36,432 nucleotides of DNA from a virus, in IMG/VR virus record IMGVR_UViG_3300024518_002695, positions 1-36,432 of that record. The stretch is one strand, 5' to 3'. The position numbers were made by a program, and so were the translations under genes. The notes under the pieces were generated by a model that did no database searches, was not told the DNA's origin, and worked only from the letters and a program-made list of their open reading frames with translations. Positions 22,695 to 31,985 of the stretch are shown here, one piece after another (positions within the stretch are counted from its first letter, which is position 1; each line of letters starts with the position of its first letter).

Positions 22695-24345
22695 TGATTA
22701 TTCAATAGGGGGATTAAAGGTCCCAAACCCAATAGACACAAACCAACTGAGGATAAACCTATCCTATAAAGAGGGGACTATTGCAGAGGTGCAACCGGTT
22801 TTGTCTTTTGATAGGCTTAGGTTTATTAGAGAGGGGGTAAGCCAAATAACAAAGATTAGAAAAGAATTTGGTCCATACAGGCAAGTTCCTTTTGATTTTA
22901 GGTTCAATGATCGGCAAGTTTTTAATGGCTATTTAACAGATTTTAATTTTCTATTGGGATTAGATCAAATAGAGGCTAAACCGGTATCATTGGACAGTAC
23001 AGACGGCCTTGCAGAGTTGTTAAGTGCTTTAGACTTATCTGTTATAGGGGAGGATTTAGAATATAGAGACTTACTTTATAAGGTTAAAAAAGTAGATAAT
23101 AAACAAGATCTATTATACCTAAGGGGACAAATATTGGTATACTCATATATTTTGTACACTCAATTAAAGGAAATATCCAATTTCATATCAGACAACATTG
23201 GGGCAGGAATAAACGCGGCACCTCCCGGGTTTGCTTTTGGTGACATTGTTAGGCTAATACTTAGAGGCATAGCACTAGCTGCTTTTTTATCGGTCACATT
23301 GATACAATTAATAAAACAAGCAAAAGAGGCCAAAGAGTTATTGTTTCCAAAAATAAGGAAAACAAAAGTGGTTACACTTCACGAAATGCTCTCTAAGTGC
23401 CTTTCGCGTGTGGGGTATGGTCTGGAAACGGACATAGAGGACATGAAAAACGTTGGACATTGGGCCTCTGGAAAAATAGACAAAGACGACCATTTCCCTA
23501 GGTCTTCTGATCGGTGCGGAAACGCTTTGGGACTTTTTCAACTTATCCTAGACAAGTACGAGGCGAGGGTAGCCATTTCTAACGGTGTGGTTTATGTTTA
23601 TCACGCGTATAGTACTAAATTCTTTAACCCTCCAGGGTACAAATTAAAGCCTTTTGATGATCGCAACTACAAGGAGAATGTAGACGACATGATAGGTACG
23701 AGGGAGATTCTTTATTCTGTTGATGGTGAGGATCTATGGACTTATGAGGACTTTAAAGGCACTGAGTACATAATACGGGCAAACATAGACGACCCCACAA
23801 AATCAACTGTAAAGGGAATAGATCAAAGAGAATACGGGGTTGCTTTGTGCAGTGTTAATTCTGAATTTAACGCAGTAGAAAAGCTTTGGGGTGAGTTTGT
23901 TGGGTTTATTAATCAAACTATTTCGCTTTTTGGAGGGTCAAACCAAGCCCTTTCGATAGAGAATAGTATAGGAGTTGCTAAGGTTTCCAGTGATAGATTA
24001 GGCATCGCTAAACTAGTTTATCTTCAAGGCTCTAAAATCCCTTTAAACCATAGAGATCTTTTAAGTGCAAAAAGTGATGAGTTAAATTATCAATGGGTAA
24101 GGTCGCACGTAAGGAACAAGCACGCAAAGAAAAAAATATATGAGGACATTTTACAGATATACAATGATTCTTCTTTAAATTGTAATCTAAAGAGTAACTT
24201 GTGCTTTAGCCCAGAAGGTATTAGAGGCGAGATAAAAGAAATTGATTGGGAATTTAACAGGGATAACGCTTTAGTTACGTTTGAAATAGAAGACGAAAAC
24301 AGGGATACCAAGTTGATTGAAACGTTTTATGAGCCAACTAAATAA
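22687..24345 (+). CDS. Distal tail / tail-associated protein
   Basis: A 552-residue protein right after the tape measure. The N-terminal part is beta-rich (FSFDRLRF, QVFNGYLTDFNFLLGLDQ), a hydrophobic patch of two near-membrane helices lies at about residues 165-215, and the rest carries VTLHEMLSKCLSRVGYGLET. FDFRFNDRQVFNGYL recalls baseplate and Tal-like proteins. It probably forms the tail tip. Family not firm. Confidence 0.6.
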   Translation: MFSDYSIGGLKVPNPIDTNQLRINLSYKEGTIAEVQPVLSFDRLRFIREGVSQITKIRKEFGPYRQVPFDFRFNDRQVFNGYLTDFNFLLGLDQIEAKPVSLDSTDGLAELLSALDLSVIGEDLEYRDLLYKVKKVDNKQDLLYLRGQILVYSYILYTQLKEISNFISDNIGAGINAAPPGFAFGDIVRLILRGIALAAFLSVTLIQLIKQAKEAKELLFPKIRKTKVVTLHEMLSKCLSRVGYGLETDIEDMKNVGHWASGKIDKDDHFPRSSDRCGNALGLFQLILDKYEARVAISNGVVYVYHAYSTKFFNPPGYKLKPFDDRNYKENVDDMIGTREILYSVDGEDLWTYEDFKGTEYIIRANIDDPTKSTVKGIDQREYGVALCSVNSEFNAVEKLWGEFVGFINQTISLFGGSNQALSIENSIGVAKVSSDRLGIAKLVYLQGSKIPLNHRDLLSAKSDELNYQWVRSHVRNKHAKKKIYEDILQIYNDSSLNCNLKSNLCFSPEGIRGEIKEIDWEFNRDNALVTFEIEDENRDTKLIETFYEPTK

Positions 24346-24535
24346 CAAACTAAACGATCTACTAGGTGAGGCGAAAAAAGAGCTAAGGAAAGCGCACTTT
24401 GATCTAATGTCTAAAGTGCCACCAGAAAAAAGGGGCGAGGTTCAATCTATGGTTGATAATAAAATAGCTGAATCAATTGAAAATAACGGCAATAGTATTG
24501 GTAGTCAATTCATGAAGGATATTTACGGTAGATGA
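24329..24535 (+). CDS. Small helical tail-module protein
   Basis: A 68-residue protein, starting with ATG 24329 and overlapping the previous gene by 17 bases. It is charged and probably one long helix (LNDLLGEAKKELRKAHFDL, RGEVQSMVDNKIAESIE). The stop overlaps the next start by ATGA. An assembly factor or linker is possible; not recognised. Confidence 0.55.
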   Translation: MSQLNNKLNDLLGEAKKELRKAHFDLMSKVPPEKRGEVQSMVDNKIAESIENNGNSIGSQFMKDIYGR

Positions 24536-26451
24536 GCACGTTAACGCAAGTGATAGACGCCAAGTGGTTTGGTCAGGGTAAAAACGGCGATTTGTTTGAT
24601 CAAAACCTTTTAGACTTTTCAAGAAACATATTAGGCAGTGTATTTAAAAAAGTCAAGCTACAGGCAACGATCAAAACATTTACCTCTGTAACTGTAAATT
24701 CTTGGTATTTAACTACAAACTCAATATCAACAAGCTCTGGAACAGATTTATCTAATGGCATTAGTGTAGGCGACATCTGTAGATTTGTATTATCAACAGA
24801 CGACACGAAGATATTCACTTTTGAGGTTACGTCTGTTTCCCCTACCATTATTTATTTCAACCAAATATCAAACGTAGGTTTTACTTTGCCAGAGTCCGAA
24901 GAGTCAACGGACGCGCATATTATAGTAGAGTCTGATTTAACATTTCTTAGGTATAACCACGGGCTTAGATCAAGTATAGACCCGAGTCCTTTTTATAGGT
25001 CTTACTTAGATGATCAAACATTGTCTTTTGTGACTGATGGTATTGGTTCAAGGGCATTGCCTTTAGACCCGAGAGACACTAATTTTATTGATGGATTAAA
25101 GATTGCAATAAACGGACACTCCGGAAGCTTTAAGGCTAGATATGTTCAAAATTCACAAATACCTAAACAGGGATACGGATCTTTTAATTCTGCTCAAGAG
25201 TACGAAATAGAGCACATTTTTACTATACAAGATTATTCATTTAACGATGTACAGAATTATATAAATCTAACCAAGCCTAGTAACTATTTAGGCGAATCAA
25301 CTTTAGATTATAATTCAGAGTTTGAGTTTAGGACTGTTGAAACAAACCCAGACACATCAAAAAAAGACAGTTATGTATCTAGTGGAGCTATAGGGTTTTT
25401 AAATGAGAACCTAAACGGTGGTGTAAATAAATTCTCCGTATCTGGTTTAAGCATAGAGAGGTTGTCAACGGGGGAGATAATAGAAAACTTATCTGCTTTA
25501 GAGCCATGCAAAGTTTCGTTTACAATAAATTCAACCGGCAACAGCTTTTTAAATCCCCCCGTTATCGTTTTAAACCATTTCGCTATGATCAGCGACTATG
25601 AGCAAAAAAACGTTGAATTTGATTCCTTATTTAGAAACGATCTATTAAGGGTGTCGGGCGTTGGGTCTGAAAACGGGACATATATAACTCAGGGAGAAAT
25701 AATTTCTTTTACATCTAGTAGTATAGATGTAGAAATGACAGTAAACCCTTCCAGCTCAGACCTGGACGGCTTAGACTATCTTTTATCCGTTTGGGTTGGA
25801 AATCCAGATGATGACAATATATTAACTGATGAGGTTCAATTAAAAATATCAACGGGGGTTTATTCAGATCAATTTGATATAGATGGGCTAATAACAAGCC
25901 CAGACATAAAACTTTATACTAGAGATTGCGATACTTCGTTAGATCCAGGTTTTACATCTATGGAGTTAATAAGTGGGGAATTGATCAACACTAAGTTTAA
26001 TTTCTCTGTATTTGATGGCGAAATTTCATCAATAGCCTTGCAAACCATATCTTTTGGAGGTGGTGTAAACTATGTTGTTGACTCAATAGATATTGACACA
26101 TCTAATTTTCAGTTAGTGTCAGGTGTTCAAAGGATAGACGAAACATTAACAAACCCTTATAACCTCGGATTAGGGGGCTATATTAAATGGGTTTCTAACA
26201 AAGATTATGAAATAGTGTATCCTTATCGGTTGCCGTTTGATAAGCTTAATGCGGTTTCTGGTCTTAGCGACCTACTATATGACCCTACAGAGCCTAACAA
26301 TGGGCAAAACGAAAGCGTTTATTATCAACAAATTAAAGGGTTTGACATAAGTATAGCTTATTTAGTGACAATGATAAAAGACGGGAGAGAAACAGAGTAT
26401 TTATTTAAAACACCGGTGATAAACGTGGTAGATTTTGAGACATCATTATGA
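24532..26451 (+). CDS. Large tail-tip structural protein
   Basis: A 639-residue protein rich in Ser, Thr, Asn and Asp, with many alternating beta strands and few helices. The N-terminus (ITQVIDAKWFGQG-like start) contains LDFSRNILGSVFKKVKLQA; later FEFRTVETNPDTSK is typical of tail-surface beta domains. It is likely a baseplate or receptor-contact protein between the tail tip and the spike. Not assigned to a family. Confidence 0.6.
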   Translation: MSTLTQVIDAKWFGQGKNGDLFDQNLLDFSRNILGSVFKKVKLQATIKTFTSVTVNSWYLTTNSISTSSGTDLSNGISVGDICRFVLSTDDTKIFTFEVTSVSPTIIYFNQISNVGFTLPESEESTDAHIIVESDLTFLRYNHGLRSSIDPSPFYRSYLDDQTLSFVTDGIGSRALPLDPRDTNFIDGLKIAINGHSGSFKARYVQNSQIPKQGYGSFNSAQEYEIEHIFTIQDYSFNDVQNYINLTKPSNYLGESTLDYNSEFEFRTVETNPDTSKKDSYVSSGAIGFLNENLNGGVNKFSVSGLSIERLSTGEIIENLSALEPCKVSFTINSTGNSFLNPPVIVLNHFAMISDYEQKNVEFDSLFRNDLLRVSGVGSENGTYITQGEIISFTSSSIDVEMTVNPSSSDLDGLDYLLSVWVGNPDDDNILTDEVQLKISTGVYSDQFDIDGLITSPDIKLYTRDCDTSLDPGFTSMELISGELINTKFNFSVFDGEISSIALQTISFGGGVNYVVDSIDIDTSNFQLVSGVQRIDETLTNPYNLGLGGYIKWVSNKDYEIVYPYRLPFDKLNAVSGLSDLLYDPTEPNNGQNESVYYQQIKGFDISIAYLVTMIKDGRETEYLFKTPVINVVDFETSL

Positions 26452-26660
26452 CAGACTTAGAAGTAAAACAAATAATTGATCCTTTAAACTCAGGAGGTGA
26501 AAAGCCAGACGGGGTATTAGTTCTAGAGATTTGCAAAAAAACAGGCAAAGAGTACACAAAAGTATACATTAGAGGTGAGGGACTTTATGAAAAAAGACAT
26601 GGTGAATTTATTGAAATAATGGACGCGGTAGATTCTGCATTAATATACGATAATGAATAA
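26448..26660 (+). CDS. Small tail-module protein
   Basis: A 70-residue protein linked by ATGA upstream and overlapping the next gene downstream. It has NSGGEKPDGVLVLEICKKTG and YTKVYIRGEGLYEKRHGEFI, a small beta-rich fold. Possibly a chaperone for the spike that follows. Not recognised. Confidence 0.5.
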   Translation: MTDLEVKQIIDPLNSGGEKPDGVLVLEICKKTGKEYTKVYIRGEGLYEKRHGEFIEIMDAVDSALIYDNE

Positions 26661-27903
26661 TTTTGTAAAAAGAATTGATTTAATAGGGTTCCCTTTGGCT
26701 ACCGAGTTTCTGGGTAGTACCGTTGGTTTTACGGCAACAGGTAATGACGCCGATAACGGGAAGCCAGACACTCCTTTTTTAACTTTGGATGCCGTGAATT
26801 TAGGGGGCAATAACACCGCTGTAATGGGCGCAGATCAAGTATACGGGAAACTTCCAGGAACGAGCAAGGAGTATATAGGCGATGGTAGGGCTATTGTAGA
26901 TGGACAGGGCGTTGATTACATGGTGTCTGGCCTTGGATACATGACACTTGAAAGCCTTTTAGTAGTTAATTGCTTAGGGGGGACCAGCAATGCTTCTTCT
27001 GGAATAGGACAAGGCAATACCGGCTATTTTGAGGATGTTATCTTTAAAGACTCCGGAGAGATAAGAGCGACGGGATCTAATGCCCCCGTTCATAGAAACT
27101 TAGTTTTTGACAACACGCCGGCGAGGTTCTCCGGATTAATTGTACAGGAGTCAATTTTTATATCAAGTGGCGCGCAACAAACAATTGAATTATTGGGGAC
27201 TGTTGAGAGTTTTAGCTCTCATTATATCGACAATCAAAAGATAATTTGTTCTTCTACTCAAGCGGAACAAGTAGAATATTGCTATTTTAATAATTGTGAA
27301 TTTGAGGTAGACGCGGTACTATACGCGAATGCGGCGGCGGTCAGGATTGCCCATCCATCGGCTTTACCTAATGAGATTACAGGGTCTTTAGATTTTAAAG
27401 GAAGCTTTTCTAGATTAGAATACAAGGTGGTTTCTTCTTCTTCCGCTTTGTTGGGGTCTGGTAAGTTTGGGGCCAATTTGGGCGGTGTTAACATAGGCGA
27501 GAATTTTAATGAAAACCTAAGCATTAATATAGGGGCTAGTTCTAATTACCAGTTTACGGGGGGCGTTATTGAGCGACCTAACTCCTTGGTTGTTGGAATT
27601 ATTGAATTTGATGAAGTACAACTTGACAGGGTGATGTTAGACCCTTTTTTGTCTGTAAATGGATACAGTGATTATCTAAACAACATAATTAGGGTTACGA
27701 ACTTAACAAACCCGAATAAGTTAACAGTAAAGATACAGACGGCTGATAATGATAAAGTCTACAGGCCAGAGCGGATATTTAGAGAGGGTTTTAGGGTCTC
27801 TACAGAAAACGGGGGGCTTTCTTCGGGTGATAATGAATATCACGAAGACAATATAGTTCCTGAGCGTGTAAGGTGGGTTATACTTAAAATAGAAATCAAT
27901 TAA
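26653..27903 (+). CDS. Spike-like beta-helix protein
   Basis: A 416-residue protein. Short repeated turns with G, N and D and hydrophobic strands (GDGRAIVDGQGVDYMVSGLG, MTLESLLVVNCLGGT, GYFEDVIFKDSG, VHRNLVFDN) are the pattern of a right-handed parallel beta-helix, common in tail spikes that bind or degrade polysaccharide. No catalytic residues can be placed. It lies among the late tail genes, where receptor-binding proteins are expected. Confidence 0.65.
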   Translation: MNNFVKRIDLIGFPLATEFLGSTVGFTATGNDADNGKPDTPFLTLDAVNLGGNNTAVMGADQVYGKLPGTSKEYIGDGRAIVDGQGVDYMVSGLGYMTLESLLVVNCLGGTSNASSGIGQGNTGYFEDVIFKDSGEIRATGSNAPVHRNLVFDNTPARFSGLIVQESIFISSGAQQTIELLGTVESFSSHYIDNQKIICSSTQAEQVEYCYFNNCEFEVDAVLYANAAAVRIAHPSALPNEITGSLDFKGSFSRLEYKVVSSSSALLGSGKFGANLGGVNIGENFNENLSINIGASSNYQFTGGVIERPNSLVVGIIEFDEVQLDRVMLDPFLSVNGYSDYLNNIIRVTNLTNPNKLTVKIQTADNDKVYRPERIFREGFRVSTENGGLSSGDNEYHEDNIVPERVRWVILKIEIN

Positions 27904-27906
27904 GAC

Positions 27907-28554
27907 ATGAGCACTGGAGCTTCTATTTTTGGCGTTGATAATTCAGATAGGGTATATAGCAGTGCTTTATTAGGAGTAGACACTTTTGATAAATCATTCG
28001 GCTTATCTGTAAAGAGTCTAAATAATGTATATGTTTTAGTTTGTGACGATATAGGAAATCCTATAAGCGCACAAGTGGAAATTACTGGAGGTTCAGATAT
28101 TGATGGTGTTTATTCTGGTTTCTCTGAATACCCTTTCACTAGTGGTACGTATTCTAGTATAAATATAGAAGCATCTGCTTCTGGATTTGTTACTAATTCG
28201 GTGGTGTCTGATTTTTCAGAGAATGGATTTGAAGTTATAAAAATAATCTTGATTCCAGATATAACCACCTTTTTATGCTCGACAACTTTTAAAAATAAAT
28301 TTGGGGTAACTATAGATAGGCCATTAATAGACGGTTTTGTTGAAGTTATATTTTCTGGTTCTTCTAACTTTAGTAAAGATGATTATATTTTTACTTTTGA
28401 AGCTATAAGATCGGGTGGCAGTAAATACGCCTCTATAATTTTGACTAGTGAATTAACTGACGAGCAAACGGACTCTTTAACATATAAAGTGGGTACTGTT
28501 CAGGTTGAAGGGGATTATTGCTATCTATCAAACATTAGTAAAAAGTTATGTTAA
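27907..28554 (+). CDS. Structural protein, beta-rich
   Basis: A 215-residue protein rich in Ser, Thr and Gly. It has VYVLVCDDIGNPISAQVEIT followed by GFVTNSVVSDFSENG, resembling an Ig-like or carboxypeptidase-regulatory-like beta-sandwich, then a second beta domain. It follows the spike by 3 bases. It is probably part of the virion surface or tail tip. Not recognised by family. Confidence 0.55.
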   Translation: MSTGASIFGVDNSDRVYSSALLGVDTFDKSFGLSVKSLNNVYVLVCDDIGNPISAQVEITGGSDIDGVYSGFSEYPFTSGTYSSINIEASASGFVTNSVVSDFSENGFEVIKIILIPDITTFLCSTTFKNKFGVTIDRPLIDGFVEVIFSGSSNFSKDDYIFTFEAIRSGGSKYASIILTSELTDEQTDSLTYKVGTVQVEGDYCYLSNISKKLC

Positions 28555-29465
28555 TATTTGACCTTCCTAACACCTCACCGGCAAACAGAGAGGGGATAAC
28601 TTGTTACAAGTGTGATTCCACAATAAGCTTTACGCCTCCAGAAGACGCACTTTCAACCTGTTTTTGTGACTTTGAATGTGAGACTAATTTACTAGCTTTT
28701 GCGGACTCTTCTCCAAGTGCCACAGATAGAACAAAGGACTACTTTACGCTATACTATAAATCAAAAGACGAAACGGCTGTAATTTCATTTAATATAAACG
28801 GTAATGATTTGATTGACGGCGATCATGGAGTTGCTTTATTTACTGATGAAACTGAAACAGATCAAGTTGGTTTTATAGTTGACTTCACTAAGATATTCAC
28901 AACGTTTGGCGGTAATCAGTACACTCTAAACATAGTTGTGACTAATGAATTTGGGGCTACGTTTACACGGTCTTACGGAAAATTTCAAGTCTGTGAATTC
29001 TCAGAGCTTAGAGCTGACGGGACAGTTAAAATAAAATCAATACAGAACGGAAGTATCGAAAGCGGTTTTGATTACGCAAACGAGAACGTTCCCTTTTATC
29101 TGAGAATCGAAGGTTTCTTTGGCAATAAGCAAAAGATAAACGAATTCATAAAGACGCCTAACGGTTCAAGAGTAGACGTACAAGTGCATGATCGTTGGTG
29201 GTATGAGTACGAGTTTATTTTTGATTCTAACAAATATAACTTCATTGATTTGATATTAGACAACCTTTTATCTGGCGACGAGGTTTATTTTAGTGATTAC
29301 AACTTATTGAACGCGACAAGGGACGTTCCGTATAATAATATAATGGTTAGAGAGTCAGAGACAGACGCTGAACACATAACCGGTACTAATACGTCAGTTT
29401 ACACGGTAAAACTTGAGGACGCATTAAAAAACAACATAAAACATCCCTATATTGAAGATTGTTAA
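28548..29465 (+). CDS. Structural protein with Cys-rich N-terminus
   Basis: A 305-residue protein. The first 50 residues hold CYKC and CFCDFEC, which could bind zinc or form disulphides. The rest is beta-rich (YFTLYYKSKDETAVISFNI) with WWYEYEFIFDSNKYNFIDLI near residue 222. The stop precedes the lipase start by zero bases. It is the last tail-module gene; function unknown. Confidence 0.55.
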   Translation: MLIFDLPNTSPANREGITCYKCDSTISFTPPEDALSTCFCDFECETNLLAFADSSPSATDRTKDYFTLYYKSKDETAVISFNINGNDLIDGDHGVALFTDETETDQVGFIVDFTKIFTTFGGNQYTLNIVVTNEFGATFTRSYGKFQVCEFSELRADGTVKIKSIQNGSIESGFDYANENVPFYLRIEGFFGNKQKINEFIKTPNGSRVDVQVHDRWWYEYEFIFDSNKYNFIDLILDNLLSGDEVYFSDYNLLNATRDVPYNNIMVRESETDAEHITGTNTSVYTVKLEDALKNNIKHPYIEDC

Positions 29466-30365
29466 ATGAATTGGTTATTAAGATATATAAAATCAAGAGT
29501 TGCAATAGCGTTCTCTGGGGGTGCAACTAAAATAGCGTTCATGGCTGGAGCATTGTTATGTTTAATAAGTTTAGGTATAATTCCAGTTGGTTTCATTGGA
29601 ACTAGTTCAGGTGGGATACTTGCTTTCTTCTCTGCTTTAGGGAGATATGATTTAATAAAAAAGTATATGCCCATTTATACATTAGAATTAATATTTGGTA
29701 AGAATATATCTAAATTTTATAATCAGGTAATTGGGGTGTTTTCACTTTTTAGGAAAGGTAGCATGTATGAATATAAAGGATTAGAAAAACTAATTAGGGA
29801 TTTGATTTCAGAAGAAGAATTCATTGAATACCAGCAAAAAAAAGGATCCCCATTTTGTTATATACATATAGCTGATGATAAAAGTTTGGTTGAAAAACAT
29901 GTTGATTTAAAGAAGGTGTCTTATCAGGAAGCTGTCAAGTCAGTAATCGCGTCTTGTTCAATACCTATATTTGTGCCCAGGGTTAAAATATTCAACTCTA
30001 GGTGGTATGATGGTGGTGTGATGAAGCATATAGCTTCTGAATGGTTGGTTGTTAACCATAGTAATGAGTTTGACAAATTGATAAGCATATATTCAAGATC
30101 AAACAACATTAAAGACTACGTTACTTATAAATTCATATCTAATCCCATTAAAAACATAGAACGTCAACTTTTAATCAAGAATATACTTAATAGTTTTGAT
30201 AATAGGCAAGACACTGACATTGCTTGCAAAAATAAAGGAATAGAGCATGTTTGTTTTTTCGCTCCAAATAAACTGCAGGAATCAACTTTTGATACTTCAA
30301 AAGAAGGGAATATTGAAATGTTTGAAAAAGGGAAAAGGGCGGTTAAGACAAGATTAGATGATTAA
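29466..30365 (+). CDS. Patatin-like phospholipase/acyl hydrolase
   Basis: A 299-residue enzyme of the patatin family, which cleaves acyl esters of lipids using a Ser-Asp dyad. It has the glycine-rich oxyanion segment AFSGGATK (residues 15-22), the nucleophile motif GTSSG (45-49, Ser47), the ASCSIPIF segment (162-169), and YDGGV with Asp182. A hydrophobic stretch (about 23-44) is part of the fold rather than a signal. It sits directly before the holin and endolysin, which hints at a role in breaking membranes during lysis. A tail-associated role is the alternative. Base usage (more AT) differs a little from neighbours, so transfer is possible. Confidence 0.9.
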   Translation: MNWLLRYIKSRVAIAFSGGATKIAFMAGALLCLISLGIIPVGFIGTSSGGILAFFSALGRYDLIKKYMPIYTLELIFGKNISKFYNQVIGVFSLFRKGSMYEYKGLEKLIRDLISEEEFIEYQQKKGSPFCYIHIADDKSLVEKHVDLKKVSYQEAVKSVIASCSIPIFVPRVKIFNSRWYDGGVMKHIASEWLVVNHSNEFDKLISIYSRSNNIKDYVTYKFISNPIKNIERQLLIKNILNSFDNRQDTDIACKNKGIEHVCFFAPNKLQESTFDTSKEGNIEMFEKGKRAVKTRLDD

Positions 30366-30561
30366 CGAAGAAAGAAAGCAATTAGTGAGCTATTTAGTGG
30401 CTTTATTGAATGGAACGGGTTTGTTTGGGTGGTTTATAACCCACCTTGAGCATTTTAACGATGGGCTAGAATTTACCATAAAGGTTCTGTCAGCTTTGTC
30501 TCTCGCTACGGCTTTGATACTTAACGTAAGAAGGATTAAAAACAAGAATAAAGATGTATAG
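30358..30561 (+). CDS. Holin-like membrane protein
   Basis: A 67-residue protein with two hydrophobic segments (LVSYLVALLNGTGLFGWFI and VLSALSLATALILN) and a basic tail (RRIKNKNKDV). Size, topology and position before the endolysin fit a small holin that opens the inner membrane. It overlaps the lipase by 8 bases and the endolysin by 8. Family not certain. Confidence 0.65.
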   Translation: MINEERKQLVSYLVALLNGTGLFGWFITHLEHFNDGLEFTIKVLSALSLATALILNVRRIKNKNKDV

Positions 30562-31006
30562 ATTAAGCTTTAAAAGTTTAGAGAGGTTGGACGGGTTAGC
30601 GCCTAAAATAATGTCTATTTTAATAAAGGGCATAACTAACAGCCCGTTTGATTTTGGAATTCCTAAAGATGGGGGATTAAGAACAGATAAAAGGCAAAGG
30701 GAATTGTATGCAAAAGGAAGAACGACAAAAGAGCTAATAGAAAAAGGGATTCTGGGCATAGAAGGCAGGCCAGAAGAAAGGGTGGTAACTTGGACCCTTG
30801 ACTCTCTACACAAACCAGATGAGGAGGGCTTAGGCAATGCTTTTGACATTTTCGCCTACGTAGATGGTCGGGCGAGTTGGGACATGGAGCATTTAGAGCC
30901 GATAGCAAGGCATTTGCAAAAAATAGCATTAGAGGATTTCGGAGTTAAACTATATTGGGGGTATGATCTTTGGAAAAAGGACGGTGCGCACTTCCAAATC
31001 AAGTAA
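30554..31006 (+). CDS. M15-family peptidase endolysin
   Basis: A 150-residue peptidase cleaving peptidoglycan cross-links (L-Ala-D-Glu or D-Ala-D-Ala type). Zinc ligands are in the pattern SLH...GNAFD (His86, Asp98) and DGAHFQ (His146). The GGLRTDKRQ segment (40-48) is the family's substrate-binding turn. An insertion (KPDEEGL) widens the usual SxHxxGxAxD motif. There is no signal peptide, so it depends on the holin for export. Confidence 0.9.
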   Translation: MYRLSFKSLERLDGLAPKIMSILIKGITNSPFDFGIPKDGGLRTDKRQRELYAKGRTTKELIEKGILGIEGRPEERVVTWTLDSLHKPDEEGLGNAFDIFAYVDGRASWDMEHLEPIARHLQKIALEDFGVKLYWGYDLWKKDGAHFQIK

Positions 31007-31008
31007 AA

Positions 31009-31389
31009 ATGAATATCTGGGAAAAAATAACACGGCTACAATCTAAGTATGTACTAATACTTTTCTTGGTTTCTATATTTGAAGGTGGATTTATAACTTA
31101 TGATAAACTAACAGAGGACAAAAACGGGATTAGGCTTGACAACATAGAGAGGGTTTTATCTATTTGCTCATATATTGCACAGGCAGAATCAGACATAAAC
31201 ACAAAGATCCTTCATGATAACGGTATCGAGCTTTACCACTGCAATAAGGATAGGGACGGACGCCCTAAGTATAGCTTTGTATTTTATAAAGGTGTTATAT
31301 ACTCAGCAAGGAAAAAGACGTCTAATGGGATATGGGAGTTTAAAGACTTAGACGGTCAGTGGTTCCCTATAGTTGAAATAAAAAAGTAA
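31009..31389 (+). CDS. Membrane-anchored lysis-module protein
   Basis: A 126-residue protein starting at ATG 31009 (an earlier in-frame start lies inside the endolysin). It has one N-terminal hydrophobic segment (KYVLILFLVSIFEGGFI, residues about 11-27), then a soluble domain with CSYIAQAESDINTKIL and YHCNKDRDG. A single-pass protein after the endolysin could act as an inner-membrane spanin-like component, but no lipoprotein partner is seen. Unassigned. Confidence 0.55.
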   Translation: MNIWEKITRLQSKYVLILFLVSIFEGGFITYDKLTEDKNGIRLDNIERVLSICSYIAQAESDINTKILHDNGIELYHCNKDRDGRPKYSFVFYKGVIYSARKKTSNGIWEFKDLDGQWFPIVEIKK

Positions 31390-31392
31390 AAG

Positions 31393-31761
31393 ATGTTAGG
31401 TAATTTATTAGGTAAAAAACAAGTAAGCGAGACAATCGGGATTGTTGATAAAATGATAACCGATAAGGACGAAAAAAACGCCCTTGTTAAAGACATCATT
31501 GATTCTGAGAATAAAAGCGGATCGGCCTATACGCGCAACGCAAGGCCCACCATTTTATATTTCGGGCTGTTGGTCATATTTTCTGAGATATTCGGCCTAC
31601 GCTACTTCTTTTTAACTAAGATAGATGTTGGCATGGAAGTAATATCCGAATCTACGTCGATGGTTAGGTATTTTATATTTACATGGGGTGGACTTTCTGC
31701 CGTTTATAATGTTGGCCGTAGTTTTGAGAAAAAGAAAATGAAGTTTTTCAACAAGGAATAG
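31393..31761 (+). CDS. Holin-like protein (3TM-type)
   Basis: A 122-residue protein. A charged N-terminus (IVDKMITDKDEKNALVKDII) is followed by TRNARPTILYFGLLVIFSEI, and a second hydrophobic stretch (VRYFIFTWGGLSAVYNVG) with a basic end. The pattern NARPTxLY before membrane segments is that of 3TM-type phage holins. With the small membrane protein at 30358 this gives two candidate holins, or a holin/antiholin pair. It is the last gene of the late operon. Confidence 0.7.
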   Translation: MLGNLLGKKQVSETIGIVDKMITDKDEKNALVKDIIDSENKSGSAYTRNARPTILYFGLLVIFSEIFGLRYFFLTKIDVGMEVISESTSMVRYFIFTWGGLSAVYNVGRSFEKKKMKFFNKE

Positions 31762-31772
31762 AAATATATTTC

Positions 31773-31780
31773 TAAATTTG
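31773..31780 (+). promoter_or_regulatory. TAnnTTTG element near end of lysis operon
   Basis: TAAATTTG matches the -7 element exactly, 12 bases after the last lysis gene. No good -33 TTG lies 20 nt upstream. Transcription from it would run only to the terminator at 31831, giving an RNA of about 80 nt. Confidence 0.25.
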
Positions 31781-31830
31781 AAACACCATATTACAAATAA
31801 AGAAATCCGTTTCGGGTTTAACATATTACA

Positions 31831-31864
31831 AAACCACTCCAGTATATACGGGGTGGTTTTTTTA
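31831..31864 (+). terminator. Strong intrinsic terminator
   Basis: AAACCACTCC pairs with GGGGTGGTTT (10 bp, one G-U) around a 9 nt loop, followed by T7. It ends the late operon. Confidence 0.85.
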
Positions 31865-31904
31865 TTACCTAAAGATTTTAAAATAAAGAGGTGCCTAAAA
31901 CAAA

Positions 31905-31932
31905 AAGGGGGCCGATATGACGCAGCCCCCTT
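31905..31932 (+). terminator. GC-rich hairpin, possible second terminator
   Basis: AAGGGGGC and GCCCCCTT form an 8 bp stem with a 12 nt loop in an otherwise AT-rich spacer. No T-run follows on this strand; a short A-run precedes it, so it could end transcription from the opposite strand. The 495 bases between 31762 and 32256 contain no supported gene. Confidence 0.4.
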
Positions 31933-31985
31933 AAACACACAGCCCAAGCCCGTTGACAAACGATTTAAACTAATCGCAAGTTACG

